From assembly GCF_008369125.1 (NCBI RefSeq), contig NZ_VOAY01000002.1, positions 186,001-250,000 of the forward strand: a stretch of 64,000 nt of DNA. Reading direction: 5' to 3'. Numbering within the stretch: the first letter of the stretch is position 1; each line of letters opens with the position of its first letter. This DNA is from Allopusillimonas sp008369125 (GTDB lineage Bacteria; Pseudomonadota; Gammaproteobacteria; Burkholderiales; Burkholderiaceae_B). The notes under the pieces are model-generated. The model was not told where the DNA came from and ran no database searches. It saw only the letters and a program-made list of their open reading frames with translations. Made by a program: the position numbers and the translations under genes. Below, in pieces: positions 53,483 through 61,967 of this stretch.

Positions 53483-54646
53483 TCAATTGTTAGACGTTTT
53501 GCCTTGAATAACTGGTATACCGTTTTTCACCACGGCGATATAGTTCACAGTGTCGATCTGCTGGGCCACACCGATATTGGCCTTGCCTCCCAGCGTCAGG
53601 TCATTTCCCTGAAGTGACTTGACGGGAAACACGGTTGGCAAAGCTTCAAGCACTTTATCAACGTTTTCACTGCCACCGGCTTTTTGTATGGCATGCAATA
53701 GGACATTTGGCCCGTCATAATACGGAACAATGATCATATTTGGCTTATGCTTATTGCGTTCTTCGTAAGCATGCGCCAATTTTTGATAACCCTCATTCTC
53801 AGGGTCTCCAAACATCATAGTTATCAATCCCTCTGTGGCTTCGTTGCCTGCAGATTTGATAACTTGATCAGGACCGGAGCCTCCAGACATGAAAAATAGC
53901 CCCTGGTAACCCATCTCCCGTGCTTGTCGCACGAATAAAGCGGCTGATGAGGGCGGAGTGACTCCTAACTCGATAATGTCGGGCTTATCCCTGAGCATCT
54001 TGGTGATGATCGCTTGGAAATCGTTGGTGGATCGTTCAAAAAGCGTCTTGTTTACGATGTTAAACCCATTCTTTTTGAACTCTCTCTCGTCGACCTCTGT
54101 AACCCCCCAACCAGTTTCATCATTAGGGTTCATGACGGCGACATTGCGAGCATCAGCTGGGATGTTGTCGCGCAGCCAGCGGATCATGGACGGGATGTAG
54201 TTTGCCGGCGTTGAATAGATTCGCCACAAATATGGATTATTTTTATCCATTGGCTCTTCTGCGTAAGCGCCCGACAGAACCAATACTTTCTCTTCTTTGG
54301 CCATATCACGGACCGCAACGGTGCCAGCAGATGACAGCACAACGATGTATTTGACGCCATCAGATTTGACCAGCCTGTTGAAGGCGGCGACAGATTGAGC
54401 AGCTTGATACTTATCGTCGTAAGCATAGACCTTGACGGGATGCTTCTTGCCGTTTATTTCCAGCCCTCCCTCGCTGTTGTATTTTTCAGCTAGTATTTTT
54501 GCGCCCTCAGACGCAGCCATTCCCCAAGCTGACGCCGCTCCGGTCATTGGCGCGATTACGCCAATTTTTATTTCCTCCTGAGCAAACGCCACGCTTCCGG
54601 CCAAGGCCAATATTGAGATGAGTACTGGTTTTATTAAAAATTTCAT
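53483..54646 (-). CDS. Liv-type ABC transporter substrate-binding protein, system 2
   Basis: A 387-residue periplasmic binding protein with a signal peptide ending AFA-QE and the family start IKIGVIAPMTGAASAWG. AGGAGAAGG precedes ATG 54646. It is separated from its permeases by the crotonase and cyclase genes, which ties the transporter to the catabolic enzymes. The low similarity to the 12304-13518 protein at the visible motifs suggests a different substrate. Confidence 0.9.
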   Translation of the reverse strand: MKFLIKPVLISILALAGSVAFAQEEIKIGVIAPMTGAASAWGMAASEGAKILAEKYNSEGGLEINGKKHPVKVYAYDDKYQAAQSVAAFNRLVKSDGVKYIVVLSSAGTVAVRDMAKEEKVLVLSGAYAEEPMDKNNPYLWRIYSTPANYIPSMIRWLRDNIPADARNVAVMNPNDETGWGVTEVDEREFKKNGFNIVNKTLFERSTNDFQAIITKMLRDKPDIIELGVTPPSSAALFVRQAREMGYQGLFFMSGGSGPDQVIKSAGNEATEGLITMMFGDPENEGYQKLAHAYEERNKHKPNMIIVPYYDGPNVLLHAIQKAGGSENVDKVLEALPTVFPVKSLQGNDLTLGGKANIGVAQQIDTVNYIAVVKNGIPVIQGKTSNN

Positions 54647-54672
54647 CGCCTTCTCCTGTCAACAAACACCAA

Positions 54673-56259
54673 TTAATGGTCGTTCAAACGTCGCAGAGTT
54701 TCTGCCCTCAGGTGCTCTTTTTGGACTTTGGATCCATTCGTTCCGTGGGCCATGGGAAAATCATCAACTATCCAGATTTGCTGCGGTACTTTGTAAGATG
54801 CCAAGCCGTGACGCAACTTCAACCGTATTTCTTCAGCCGTTAACCGCGATGCTTGCTGCAAGCATACGTATGCAACGGCGTAATTTCGCTCCTTATGACG
54901 CACAACAACGAAATGTGACTCGCGTACCCCTTCTATGGAGTTGATAACATCCTCTATTTCGGCCGAGTTGATAAGGTATCCAGCAAGTCGATATGAGTCA
55001 CCAATTCTTCCTTCATAAATAAGTGCGCCATCCGGCGTAATCTGCGCCATATCGCCTGTTTTGAAAAAACCGTCTTCCGTAAATGCTGAACGTGTCGCTT
55101 CTGGATCGTTGAAGTAGCCCATGAAATTGGCGGGTGAGCGAACCTCGAGCGCCCCAGATTCCATGGCGGGCAAAAGGTTTTTAGAACCCACATCACGAAT
55201 GCGCATTTCAAACTCCGGCCCTGCAATGGGATAGCCGCCAGGCGTTAAGCGCACTTCGATATCTGGATCGTCGTAGAACGACGCAACATACGCCAGTATC
55301 TCGCTTGAACCATACAAACTACCCAATGGAAAGCCTTTAGCGAGCAAGCTTGGCCCGACGATACGCAGACTCGCATTAAAGCTGGCTATGCCGTAGAATT
55401 TCGCGAAATCCAAGTTGGCCCCAACCGGCAAGTGGTCAGCAATTCGTTGGTAGAGCTCCTCTGACCCATACAGATGCGTGATTCTATGCTTGAGCAGTAG
55501 TTGTGCTGCGAGTTCACCGTCGAACGTGCTCATCAATACCGTCTGCCCGCCGGCACGCATATTGGTTAACACGCCCATCAGGCAAAACACACCGCACAGC
55601 GGCAATGCGGCCAGTAGTTTTGTGCTCTCGTTATAGTCTTGGCTTTCGATTACTTTTGTAGCGTTGTAATACAGCGAATCTGCACAGTGCGCGACCAGCT
55701 TGGGCGCCTTTGTTGTGCCCGACGTAACGAAAAGAATTGATGGCATTTTTGGGTCATACGCATCTTCCACGCCTCTCTGGTGATCTTCTTCACGCAACGC
55801 GAAACGCGACACTGAAATACCCGACACAGCGAATGAAGTCGCGGTTTCCGAGAACACACTTATAGATTTAAGGTTGGAGGTCTTTGCAAAATCGACATCT
55901 GCAAGAATATCCAAGAAATCTATACCCTTGAAGTCTTTCTCCATTATTAGCATTCGGGCGCCAGACTTGGAAAGTATGTGCTCTACGTCATTTGATTTGT
56001 ATCGCGTATTGACAGCGGCTAGGGTTGCGCCAACCCGAGAGATAGCAAACAAAAAGACAAGCCACTCAATGCGATTTGTCATCCAGACGGCTACGACATC
56101 TGCTGGAGCAATCCCTTCGCGACGTAACCATCCAGCAGTTTGAACGACACGTGCATGAAATTCGCCAACTGTTGTGACCTCAGATTGTGCGTGGAACATG
56201 ATCGTATCGCTGTTGAACGGCAAATGGTGTTCATAAAACTCAGCTAACTTGTTTGGCAT
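54673..56259 (-). CDS. AMP-dependent acyl-CoA synthetase/ligase
   Basis: A 528-residue adenylate-forming enzyme that activates a carboxylic acid with ATP and CoA. The phosphate-binding motif FVTSGTTKAPK is at about 177-187, the hinge region YEGRIGDSYRLAGYLINSAEIE follows, and the catalytic lysine lies in NGSKVQKEHLR near the end. AAGGAA precedes ATG 56259. As first gene of the minus cluster it probably activates the acid brought in by the Liv system. Class (aromatic, fatty or other) cannot be told from motifs. Confidence 0.88.
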   Translation of the reverse strand: MPNKLAEFYEHHLPFNSDTIMFHAQSEVTTVGEFHARVVQTAGWLRREGIAPADVVAVWMTNRIEWLVFLFAISRVGATLAAVNTRYKSNDVEHILSKSGARMLIMEKDFKGIDFLDILADVDFAKTSNLKSISVFSETATSFAVSGISVSRFALREEDHQRGVEDAYDPKMPSILFVTSGTTKAPKLVAHCADSLYYNATKVIESQDYNESTKLLAALPLCGVFCLMGVLTNMRAGGQTVLMSTFDGELAAQLLLKHRITHLYGSEELYQRIADHLPVGANLDFAKFYGIASFNASLRIVGPSLLAKGFPLGSLYGSSEILAYVASFYDDPDIEVRLTPGGYPIAGPEFEMRIRDVGSKNLLPAMESGALEVRSPANFMGYFNDPEATRSAFTEDGFFKTGDMAQITPDGALIYEGRIGDSYRLAGYLINSAEIEDVINSIEGVRESHFVVVRHKERNYAVAYVCLQQASRLTAEEIRLKLRHGLASYKVPQQIWIVDDFPMAHGTNGSKVQKEHLRAETLRRLNDH

Positions 56260-56652
56260 GGGTTCCTTGACGCTTCACTGAAGCGATTGATAGAAAGCAT
56301 ATCCGATCAGAGAGGCCAACATGCACTGGTGTTAATACTAGGGTGAGGCGGTAAGGGCTGCTAGCCTTGACCCCATGCAATCGAGAGGGGTGAATTTCAC
56401 GGGTGAAGTATGGGCGCTGAGACGGCGTAGCAATGACGAGGTTAAAGATCGTTGCTTGGATCCCAGAGAGTTTTTAACCAATTCCATTGAAAATTTCGGC
56501 TGAAAATGAAGGTATCGCCATATGCACCCGTTTATCGCTGCTCCCCAGCCTCATGCCGAATCACCCTATACTTAAAACTAACGACTCGCCGCATAGAGTC
56601 AGCCACCCGTTTACTATGACTAGTCAGTCTCCCCAAAACCTGGAGTGATTAC
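56260..56652. other. Divergent intergenic region, ligase operon and ydbH
   Basis: About 393 bases with no supported gene. It must hold the promoters of both divergent operons. A 10-bp palindrome TGACTAGTCA lies at 56617-56626, 27 bases before the ydbH start. No match to a known element is recognised. Confidence 0.45.
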
Positions 56653-59496
56653 GTGTCATTAAAACCTGCGCCAGCGGTTAGGAGTACCGCAGCCAATAAG
56701 CCACCGACCATGACGTCCAAAGCATCATGGCCAGGGCGCTTGCTGCGTATAGGCTTGGTATTCTTGGGCCTACTACTAATTGCTGCCGGGCTCTCGCTGT
56801 CGTACGCCTTGCCCTGGCTAATTCGACAACAAGGCGTTGAATTTCAGTGGCAAAACCCACAATGGCATCTTGACGGCTTTACTGCTTCGCAGCTGCAATT
56901 GACCCTGTCTGGCGATGACGAGCCGCTTAAACAATTGCAATTTGAAAACCTGAGCATTAACTGGGCATGGAAAGCCTTATCCATACAACGCCTGCAGGCT
57001 GAACACGTACAAATACACTGGCCTGTCGTCGACGACCAGCCATCAAGCGAACAGACAAGCCTGGCGCTGCCTGCAGCGATATTGAAATGGCTGCCGCAGC
57101 ACATTGCGCTGAAAGACATTGACGCCAAGCTACCTGGGTTTGGCCACGTGCAAGGTTCACTGAATGTGGATGTGAGTGCACAAGAAGAAATCTGGCAGCC
57201 TGCCTCTATTGACAGCCAGTTAACGTTAACAGACATGCAAGGCGCGTGGCTGGATAGTATTCCCGCCACATTTCGCCCCACGCAGTTAAGTGCCAAGATC
57301 AGCACGCATCAAGACGAGACCAGCGGTCAGCAACTGCTCAACATTGATGTGAGCAGCGACAAAGCCATGCAAATGCAGCTTAAGGGCTTATTAGACTTGC
57401 AGCGAGCACCTGATTGGCAAGGTACGCTGAAAGATGCCGAACTCAATGTGCAGCTTGATGCGCTGGCGTACCAAACCTTGCGTGCTGAAAAACTGCAAGT
57501 GCATGCCTTTGTTACCGCACAGCTTGACGCTAAAAAATTTGCAGTAAGCATCAGCGATCACTCCAGCCTTCAAGCCCAAAAGCTTCAGGCTCTGGGCGTA
57601 GGTCAAGCAGAAAAATTCACCATGCGTCTGGCTGGCTTTGACGTGCGTGGCCGCAATGCTGCACCTCATGATATTGCAGTGCGCGGGCCACTCGAAGTGC
57701 ACGTGCAAGCCCTGGAGATGGAGCAACTGCACACACTAGACTGGGACTTTAACGGCACTGTCAACGGCCAACTGCCGCAACTTGAACTAACCGGCACGCT
57801 TGCAAGCCAACAAGGGCTCAGCGTTGATGGTGTTATCAGTGTGCTCGACAACACACTGCAAGGCAGCGTCACGTTAAACGCAATTTCATTTGACGCGGGT
57901 AACCCTCTGGCAGAAACATTTAAAGGCTGGCCAGAAACAGTTTCTTTAAAGGGCGGCCTGCTGGGCGCTCAAGTAGACTTCAAACAACCGGATACAGGCC
58001 CACTTACACTCAGGTTTAACAGTAGCGCCAGCGCGCTGAACGGGTTGATTGACCATGCAGAGGTAAAAAACCTCGGACTGGAAATCAATGGGCAAATGGC
58101 GCTGCAGCGAACATCAAACTGGCAAGCCACCCTAAATGACACAAAGCTTTTAGTGCAGCTCGATAGCCTGTCGCACCCAGCCGTGCGTACTGCCAAACTG
58201 CAAGCGACTGCCAACCTTACTGGGCATGCCGACGCTGAGCGATTTACAGTCAGCTTCGGCAAAACAATTAATTTGGAGGCCGGGAATCTGCAATTGCCAG
58301 ATATAGGCCAGTCAGGCAAAGCCACGATGCAACTGCCTGATCTCACCCTACAAGGAAGTAGCAGCGCGCCGTATAACATTAACGTACACAGTGCCGTCAA
58401 CGCGAGTGTTGATAAGCTTAATTCAGAGCAACTACATACCCAAAGCTGGAACCTTAAAGGCAATCTCGACGGCCAACTGCCAGAACTTAAATTTACTGGC
58501 AACCTAACTGGCGACCAAGGCATCAGCCTTACAAGCCAGATTCATCTGTCAGATGGCACACTGCAAGGCAGTGCTACGGCAAAGGACGTGTTTTTCAAGG
58601 CGGGTAACCCGCTGCAAAAAAGCTTTAAAAACTGGCCCGAATTGGTTTCCTTTGACAGTGGCCGGCTGAGCAGCCAGATAGGCTTCACAGTGCCACCGAA
58701 AGGGCCATTGAAACTATCGTTTAACGGCAATGCTACTGGCTTAAGCGGCATTATCAATCGTAGCGAACTGAAAAATCTGGATATAAAGTTCAATAGCCAA
58801 CTGTCTGGAAAAACACTCGCGCTAGATATACCCAACCTGACCATTGAACAGTTAAACCCCGGCATCCCGTTAGGGTCAATTCAGCTAACAAACGCTCATT
58901 ATCGGGCCAGCGTTAACAACCTTTCAAAGGGCGCCGCCGACTGGCAAAGCATAACAGCCAGGCTACTCAATGGCAGAGCGTGGTTAGACGCCCAAAAGCT
59001 TGATCTGAACCGGCCAAGCAAGGTGTTGCTGCATGTAGAAGGCCTGGAGCTGCAAGAGCTATTTAAGGTTTACCCTGCAGAAGGCTTGGCAGGAACAGGT
59101 ATCATTGACGGCCAAATACCAATACTTTTTCAGCAAGGCGAGGTATATGTTGAAGCTGGCCAACTGCAGGCGAGAAGGCCGGGCGTACTGCAATTTCGCA
59201 ACGAAAAAATCCAAGATTTAGGCAAAAGCAACCCAGCAATGCGCCTTGTTGCCGATGCTTTGGAAGATTTCCATTTCAACGTGTTAAGTAGCGCCGCCAG
59301 TTATGAACCATCGGGTAAGCTGTTACTCAATATTCGTTTGGAAGGGAAGAACCCCGATATTGAAAAGGGTCGGCCCATCCATCTAAACATCAACCTGGAA
59401 GAAGACATCCCGGCGTTACTCGCCAGCATTCAACTTAGCGGCAAGGTCAGTGACGTTATCCAAAACCGTATTCGGGAACGCCTCGAAAAACGCTAA
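56653..59496 (+). CDS. ydbH: YdbH family AsmA-like envelope lipid-transport protein
   Basis: A 947-residue inner-membrane-anchored periplasmic protein of the YdbH family, one of the AsmA-like proteins that help move phospholipids between membranes. One N-terminal helix (about 30-55) precedes a long beta-rich region; the last 250 residues match the YdbH C-terminal domain. Residues from about 249 to 484 are repeated at about 484 to 720 (LQRAPDWQGTLKD against LQRTSNWQATLND). The start is GTG 56653 with TGGAGTG upstream. It is followed by ynbE and ydbL, the conserved three-gene order. Confidence 0.87.
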   Translation: MSLKPAPAVRSTAANKPPTMTSKASWPGRLLRIGLVFLGLLLIAAGLSLSYALPWLIRQQGVEFQWQNPQWHLDGFTASQLQLTLSGDDEPLKQLQFENLSINWAWKALSIQRLQAEHVQIHWPVVDDQPSSEQTSLALPAAILKWLPQHIALKDIDAKLPGFGHVQGSLNVDVSAQEEIWQPASIDSQLTLTDMQGAWLDSIPATFRPTQLSAKISTHQDETSGQQLLNIDVSSDKAMQMQLKGLLDLQRAPDWQGTLKDAELNVQLDALAYQTLRAEKLQVHAFVTAQLDAKKFAVSISDHSSLQAQKLQALGVGQAEKFTMRLAGFDVRGRNAAPHDIAVRGPLEVHVQALEMEQLHTLDWDFNGTVNGQLPQLELTGTLASQQGLSVDGVISVLDNTLQGSVTLNAISFDAGNPLAETFKGWPETVSLKGGLLGAQVDFKQPDTGPLTLRFNSSASALNGLIDHAEVKNLGLEINGQMALQRTSNWQATLNDTKLLVQLDSLSHPAVRTAKLQATANLTGHADAERFTVSFGKTINLEAGNLQLPDIGQSGKATMQLPDLTLQGSSSAPYNINVHSAVNASVDKLNSEQLHTQSWNLKGNLDGQLPELKFTGNLTGDQGISLTSQIHLSDGTLQGSATAKDVFFKAGNPLQKSFKNWPELVSFDSGRLSSQIGFTVPPKGPLKLSFNGNATGLSGIINRSELKNLDIKFNSQLSGKTLALDIPNLTIEQLNPGIPLGSIQLTNAHYRASVNNLSKGAADWQSITARLLNGRAWLDAQKLDLNRPSKVLLHVEGLELQELFKVYPAEGLAGTGIIDGQIPILFQQGEVYVEAGQLQARRPGVLQFRNEKIQDLGKSNPAMRLVADALEDFHFNVLSSAASYEPSGKLLLNIRLEGKNPDIEKGRPIHLNINLEEDIPALLASIQLSGKVSDVIQNRIRERLEKR

Positions 59497-59510
59497 TACA
59501 GGGTGAATTT

Positions 59511-59702
59511 ATGCGTGCACATCTATTTTCAATTATTTCTTTACTTGCTTTGCTCACTAGCGCCTGCACCCCTACGGTGCAACTGGCAATGCCCACTGAT
59601 CCGATCACCATTAACCTGAATGTAAAAATTCAACATGAAATTTACATTAAGGTTGATAAAGAGCTTGATAACATTCTCGACAAATCTAGCGGCTTATTCT
59701 AA
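59511..59702 (+). CDS. ynbE: YnbE family outer-membrane lipoprotein
   Basis: A 63-residue lipoprotein. LLALLTSAC is a lipobox, giving a lipidated cysteine at residue 19 and a mature chain of 45 residues with the family core PTDPITINLNVKIQHEIYIKVD. YnbE binds YdbH and completes its periplasmic bridge. AGGGTGA precedes ATG 59511, 14 bases after ydbH. Confidence 0.9.
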   Translation: MRAHLFSIISLLALLTSACTPTVQLAMPTDPITINLNVKIQHEIYIKVDKELDNILDKSSGLF

Positions 59703-59712
59703 GGAGCGCATC

Positions 59713-60060
59713 ATGAATTTTCGTAAATTTTTAATGCCTGTACTATTGGCGACCAGCCTTGTAAGCACGACAGCTTTCTCTATGGACCTTAGCGGTGCCA
59801 TGAGCAACCTTGGCCAGGCGAAATCCACTGGTCTTTTGGGTGAAAAGCCCGATGGCTATTTAGGCGTTGTTGCGCCACAAGGCGATGCTGCTGAAATTGC
59901 CCGCCTGATCAATGATGCTCGTCGCGCCGAGTATCAAAAACTGGCCAAAGACAACAAAATCCAGCTCTCTGATGTAGAAACCATGGCAGGCAAAAAAGCG
60001 CTCGAAAAAACGCCCGCAGGCCAGTACATTCAACTGAACGGCAAATGGATCAAGAAGTAG
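59713..60060 (+). CDS. ydbL: YdbL family DUF1318 periplasmic protein
   Basis: A 115-residue secreted protein with a signal peptide (MNFRKFLMPVLLATSLVST, cleavage near AFS). The DUF1318 region shows VGEKxDGYLGVV, AEIARLINDARRAEYQKLAKD and TPAGQYIQLNGKW. YdbL helps control YdbH-YnbE assembly. AAGGAG lies 6 bases before ATG 59713. The frame is open upstream to 59635, but that start has no ribosome site. Confidence 0.9.
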   Translation: MNFRKFLMPVLLATSLVSTTAFSMDLSGAMSNLGQAKSTGLLGEKPDGYLGVVAPQGDAAEIARLINDARRAEYQKLAKDNKIQLSDVETMAGKKALEKTPAGQYIQLNGKWIKK

Positions 60061-60230
60061 CCGATTGGGTATTCCGGTCACGATAGGCCGGGACAAACGG
60101 TCATCTTCACCAGAACACGCCGTCGATAACGCGAGGCTGTAAAAAAACTGTTCGGCGGCACGTTAGCGAGCGAGACGTTAGCGATCGGCGCGTCGCGCGT
60201 TAATGGTCAATTAAACGGATGCAGGGGGAA

Positions 60231-60334
60231 TGCAGACAATATCTTGGGCTACTTGGCGCGTAGTGGATGTCAATGGCCATTATTTTTGACCCACTTGGAG
60301 GTGCGGACAAAATCTTGGACTATTTGGGGAGTGT
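60231..60334. mobile_element. Insertion-sequence debris with duplicated end
   Basis: A 26-base sequence occurs twice (60231-60256 and 60302-60327, 22 of 26 identical), centred on CTTGG-CTA-TTGG. Between the copies lies TCAATGGCCATTATTTTTGA, which resembles the ends of IS21-family elements. The second copy leads straight into a transposase start. Together they look like nested remains of insertion sequences. I cannot name the elements from sequence alone. Confidence 0.45.
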
Positions 60335-60337
60335 TTC

Positions 60338-60418
60338 ATGTATTTGCATGATGATCGCATGAGGGCGGTACAGCTATACATCAAGTACGACAAGCGCACG
60401 GCGCCAGCTATTTGGAAG
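60338..60418 (+). pseudogene. N-terminal fragment of an IS3-type transposase
   Basis: ATG 60338 opens MYLHDDRMRAVQLYIKYDKR and then TAPAIW, the typical first helix-turn-helix segment of IS3-family OrfA transposases (KAVQLYIKYD is the key motif). The frame soon becomes unrelated AT-rich sequence and stops at 60493. Only the first 25-27 codons remain. Confidence 0.55.
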
Positions 60419-60517
60419 CAAAAATTAAATAATTTGAATTTGCTGCATCCAAATCGTTCTTTCCTTCGTATATGTATAGGTAAGGCACTTTGACCTACGT
60501 ACTAGAAAGGAATAATG

Positions 60518-60892
60518 ATGAAAACAGCACTTCGTTCAATAGCTCTGGCATCAATCCTGGTGACCGCTTCGGTCGGTATAGCTAATGCCGCCAACACTCA
60601 TGCTTCCTCGTTGTCACGCGCTCAGGTTGTCGCCGAGCTTCAAGCAGCACAACAATCTGGTGAAATTCTCGGGGATGAGGTTTCTGTATACCCCATGATC
60701 CCAGACGGCCCCGACAAGAGCCGCGCTCAAGTTGTAGCCACACTGGCAGCAGCACAAGAAGCAGGTCACGTTCTTGGAGATGAGGCATCTGTGTACCCCA
60801 TGCGCACTCACGGGTCAGCCAAAAGCCGCACCCAAGTTGTGAATGAGTTACATGCTTATACGTCTAACCATTCGAAGTTTATCGAGCACTAA
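60518..60892 (+). CDS. DUF4148 family small periplasmic protein with internal repeats
   Basis: A 124-residue secreted protein typical of Burkholderiales; function unknown. A signal peptide of about 24 residues ends in ANA. The mature chain holds two full and one partial copy of a repeat: SRAQVVAELQAAQQSGEILG, then SRAQVVATLAAAQEAGHVLG (each followed by DE-SVYPM), then SRTQVVNEL. AAAGG at 60506-60510 lies 7 bases before ATG 60518; ATG 60515 directly before is also possible. Confidence 0.85.
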   Translation: MKTALRSIALASILVTASVGIANAANTHASSLSRAQVVAELQAAQQSGEILGDEVSVYPMIPDGPDKSRAQVVATLAAAQEAGHVLGDEASVYPMRTHGSAKSRTQVVNELHAYTSNHSKFIEH

Positions 60893-60899
60893 TACGTTG

Positions 60900-60932
60900 T
60901 TGCCCCGGCTGCCTCTCGGGGCAGCCGGGCAA
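60900..60932 (+). terminator. Strong hairpin after the DUF4148 gene
   Basis: TTGCCCCGGCTGCC, six-base loop, GGCAGCC-GGGCAA with one bulge, beginning 8 bases after the stop. It has no long T tract, but stability is high. It could serve both this gene and the converging MscS gene. Confidence 0.65.
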
Positions 60933-60976
60933 GTCGGAACGCATGCTTGAGGCACTCACTACCCATAACCGGGAAG

Positions 60977-61582
60977 CTACTCGGACGACACCGAAGACCG
61001 GTTGCTAAGGGGTTGGCGTGGTGGCCCGCCCTTCCAGCGGCGTACGACCCGCTGAAAAATCAACGCATTGGGTATCTGCAAGAGCGCACCCGGATGTTCT
61101 TCTGAGCTGTCCCGCAGGGTGACATATAACAAGCTGATATCCACGACTTCACCTTTGGCACCCGGCTTTTCTGCCGTATCCAGAATCTCTACATAATCGC
61201 CCAAACGAAACGGGCGCGCAGTAAAAATCAAGATGGCGCAGAAAATGTTCGAGAGCACGCTCCAGGCCGCGAAGAAAGCCACGGCACCCACTGCCGCAAA
61301 ACCCGTAAAAGCCGTCCACAGCACCGTTCCGGAAACGCCCAGCAGGCCAAGCACCAGCAACGCGGCAGTTGTCATAATGATCCAGCGCACAATCGTTGCG
61401 GTGGGCTTCATCAAATGCACCGGCAAGTCGTAGTGCACACTGGCACGATGCAAAATACGCCCCAATCCCCGCTGCAACAGCCAGGCCCCAAGCACGATAA
61501 CCAGCAACTGGATGATTAAAACAAGCGTACCCAGCCATTCGTGGGTCCAGGCAGGAAAATATGGCGTCAACGTGGCAAGCAT
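60977..61582 (-). CDS. Short MscS-type mechanosensitive channel
   Basis: A 201-residue inner-membrane protein. Helices lie at about 15-37, 63-85 and 93-122; the last is the pore helix (FAAVGAVAFFAAWSVLSNIFCAILIFTARPF, two segments of it shown) followed by the RLGDYVEI beta turn. It lacks the C-terminal part of E. coli MscS (286 residues) and ends in a serine-rich tail. GGAG lies 7 bases before ATG 61582. It probably releases solutes under osmotic shock, though shortened channels may only partly work. Confidence 0.85.
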   Translation of the reverse strand: MLATLTPYFPAWTHEWLGTLVLIIQLLVIVLGAWLLQRGLGRILHRASVHYDLPVHLMKPTATIVRWIIMTTAALLVLGLLGVSGTVLWTAFTGFAAVGAVAFFAAWSVLSNIFCAILIFTARPFRLGDYVEILDTAEKPGAKGEVVDISLLYVTLRDSSEEHPGALLQIPNALIFQRVVRRWKGGPPRQPLSNRSSVSSE

Positions 61583-61740
61583 GGAATGGCTCCAGGAAGA
61601 ACAAGCTCAGGCAGGAACGCTATTCTAGTCGCCGCCGCCTGACAACCCAATATCCGTTGTCGCGCGCGCCACCTGAGGTTTTACGGAAGCTGAAAGCGCA
61701 ACAATCATAGGGCCTTCCTTGCCAATACGAGGTGCGCGCA

Positions 61741-61769
61741 TTTACACTGTACGTTTACACAGTCAAAAT
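61741..61769 (+). promoter_or_regulatory. Putative cho promoter enclosing the LexA box
   Basis: -35 TTTACA (61741-61746, five of six consensus), exact 17-base spacer, -10 CAAAAT (61764-61769, four of six). The spacer contains the whole LexA site, so LexA would block polymerase. The leader to the cho start would be about 190 bases. Confidence 0.55.
61747..61762. promoter_or_regulatory. LexA (SOS) box
   Basis: CTGTACGTTTACACAG matches the CTGT-N8-ACAG consensus exactly. It lies between mscS-type and cho genes, 205 bases upstream of cho. SOS control of cho is known in E. coli. Confidence 0.75.
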
Positions 61770-61967
61770 CAGAGCGCTACATATCCTACAACAAGGCTGT
61801 TTCAATCTTTGCCGGCCTCCGTTAACTGATTAGCCCCAGCTCAGCCTTGCGTGCGGTGGCACTAAAGCCCGCTTATTCGATATCTGCAGCAACCCATTTC
61901 ACTCAGGAAAAAGCGCCGTCAATTTATATGTTGTCTCGGCCACCATCAAAAATATTCGAATTTACCC

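Noticed and set aside
60160..60184. ACGTTAGCGA repeated twice 15 bases apart, iteron-like
   Set aside because: Only two copies, no replication gene nearby; too little to call an origin.
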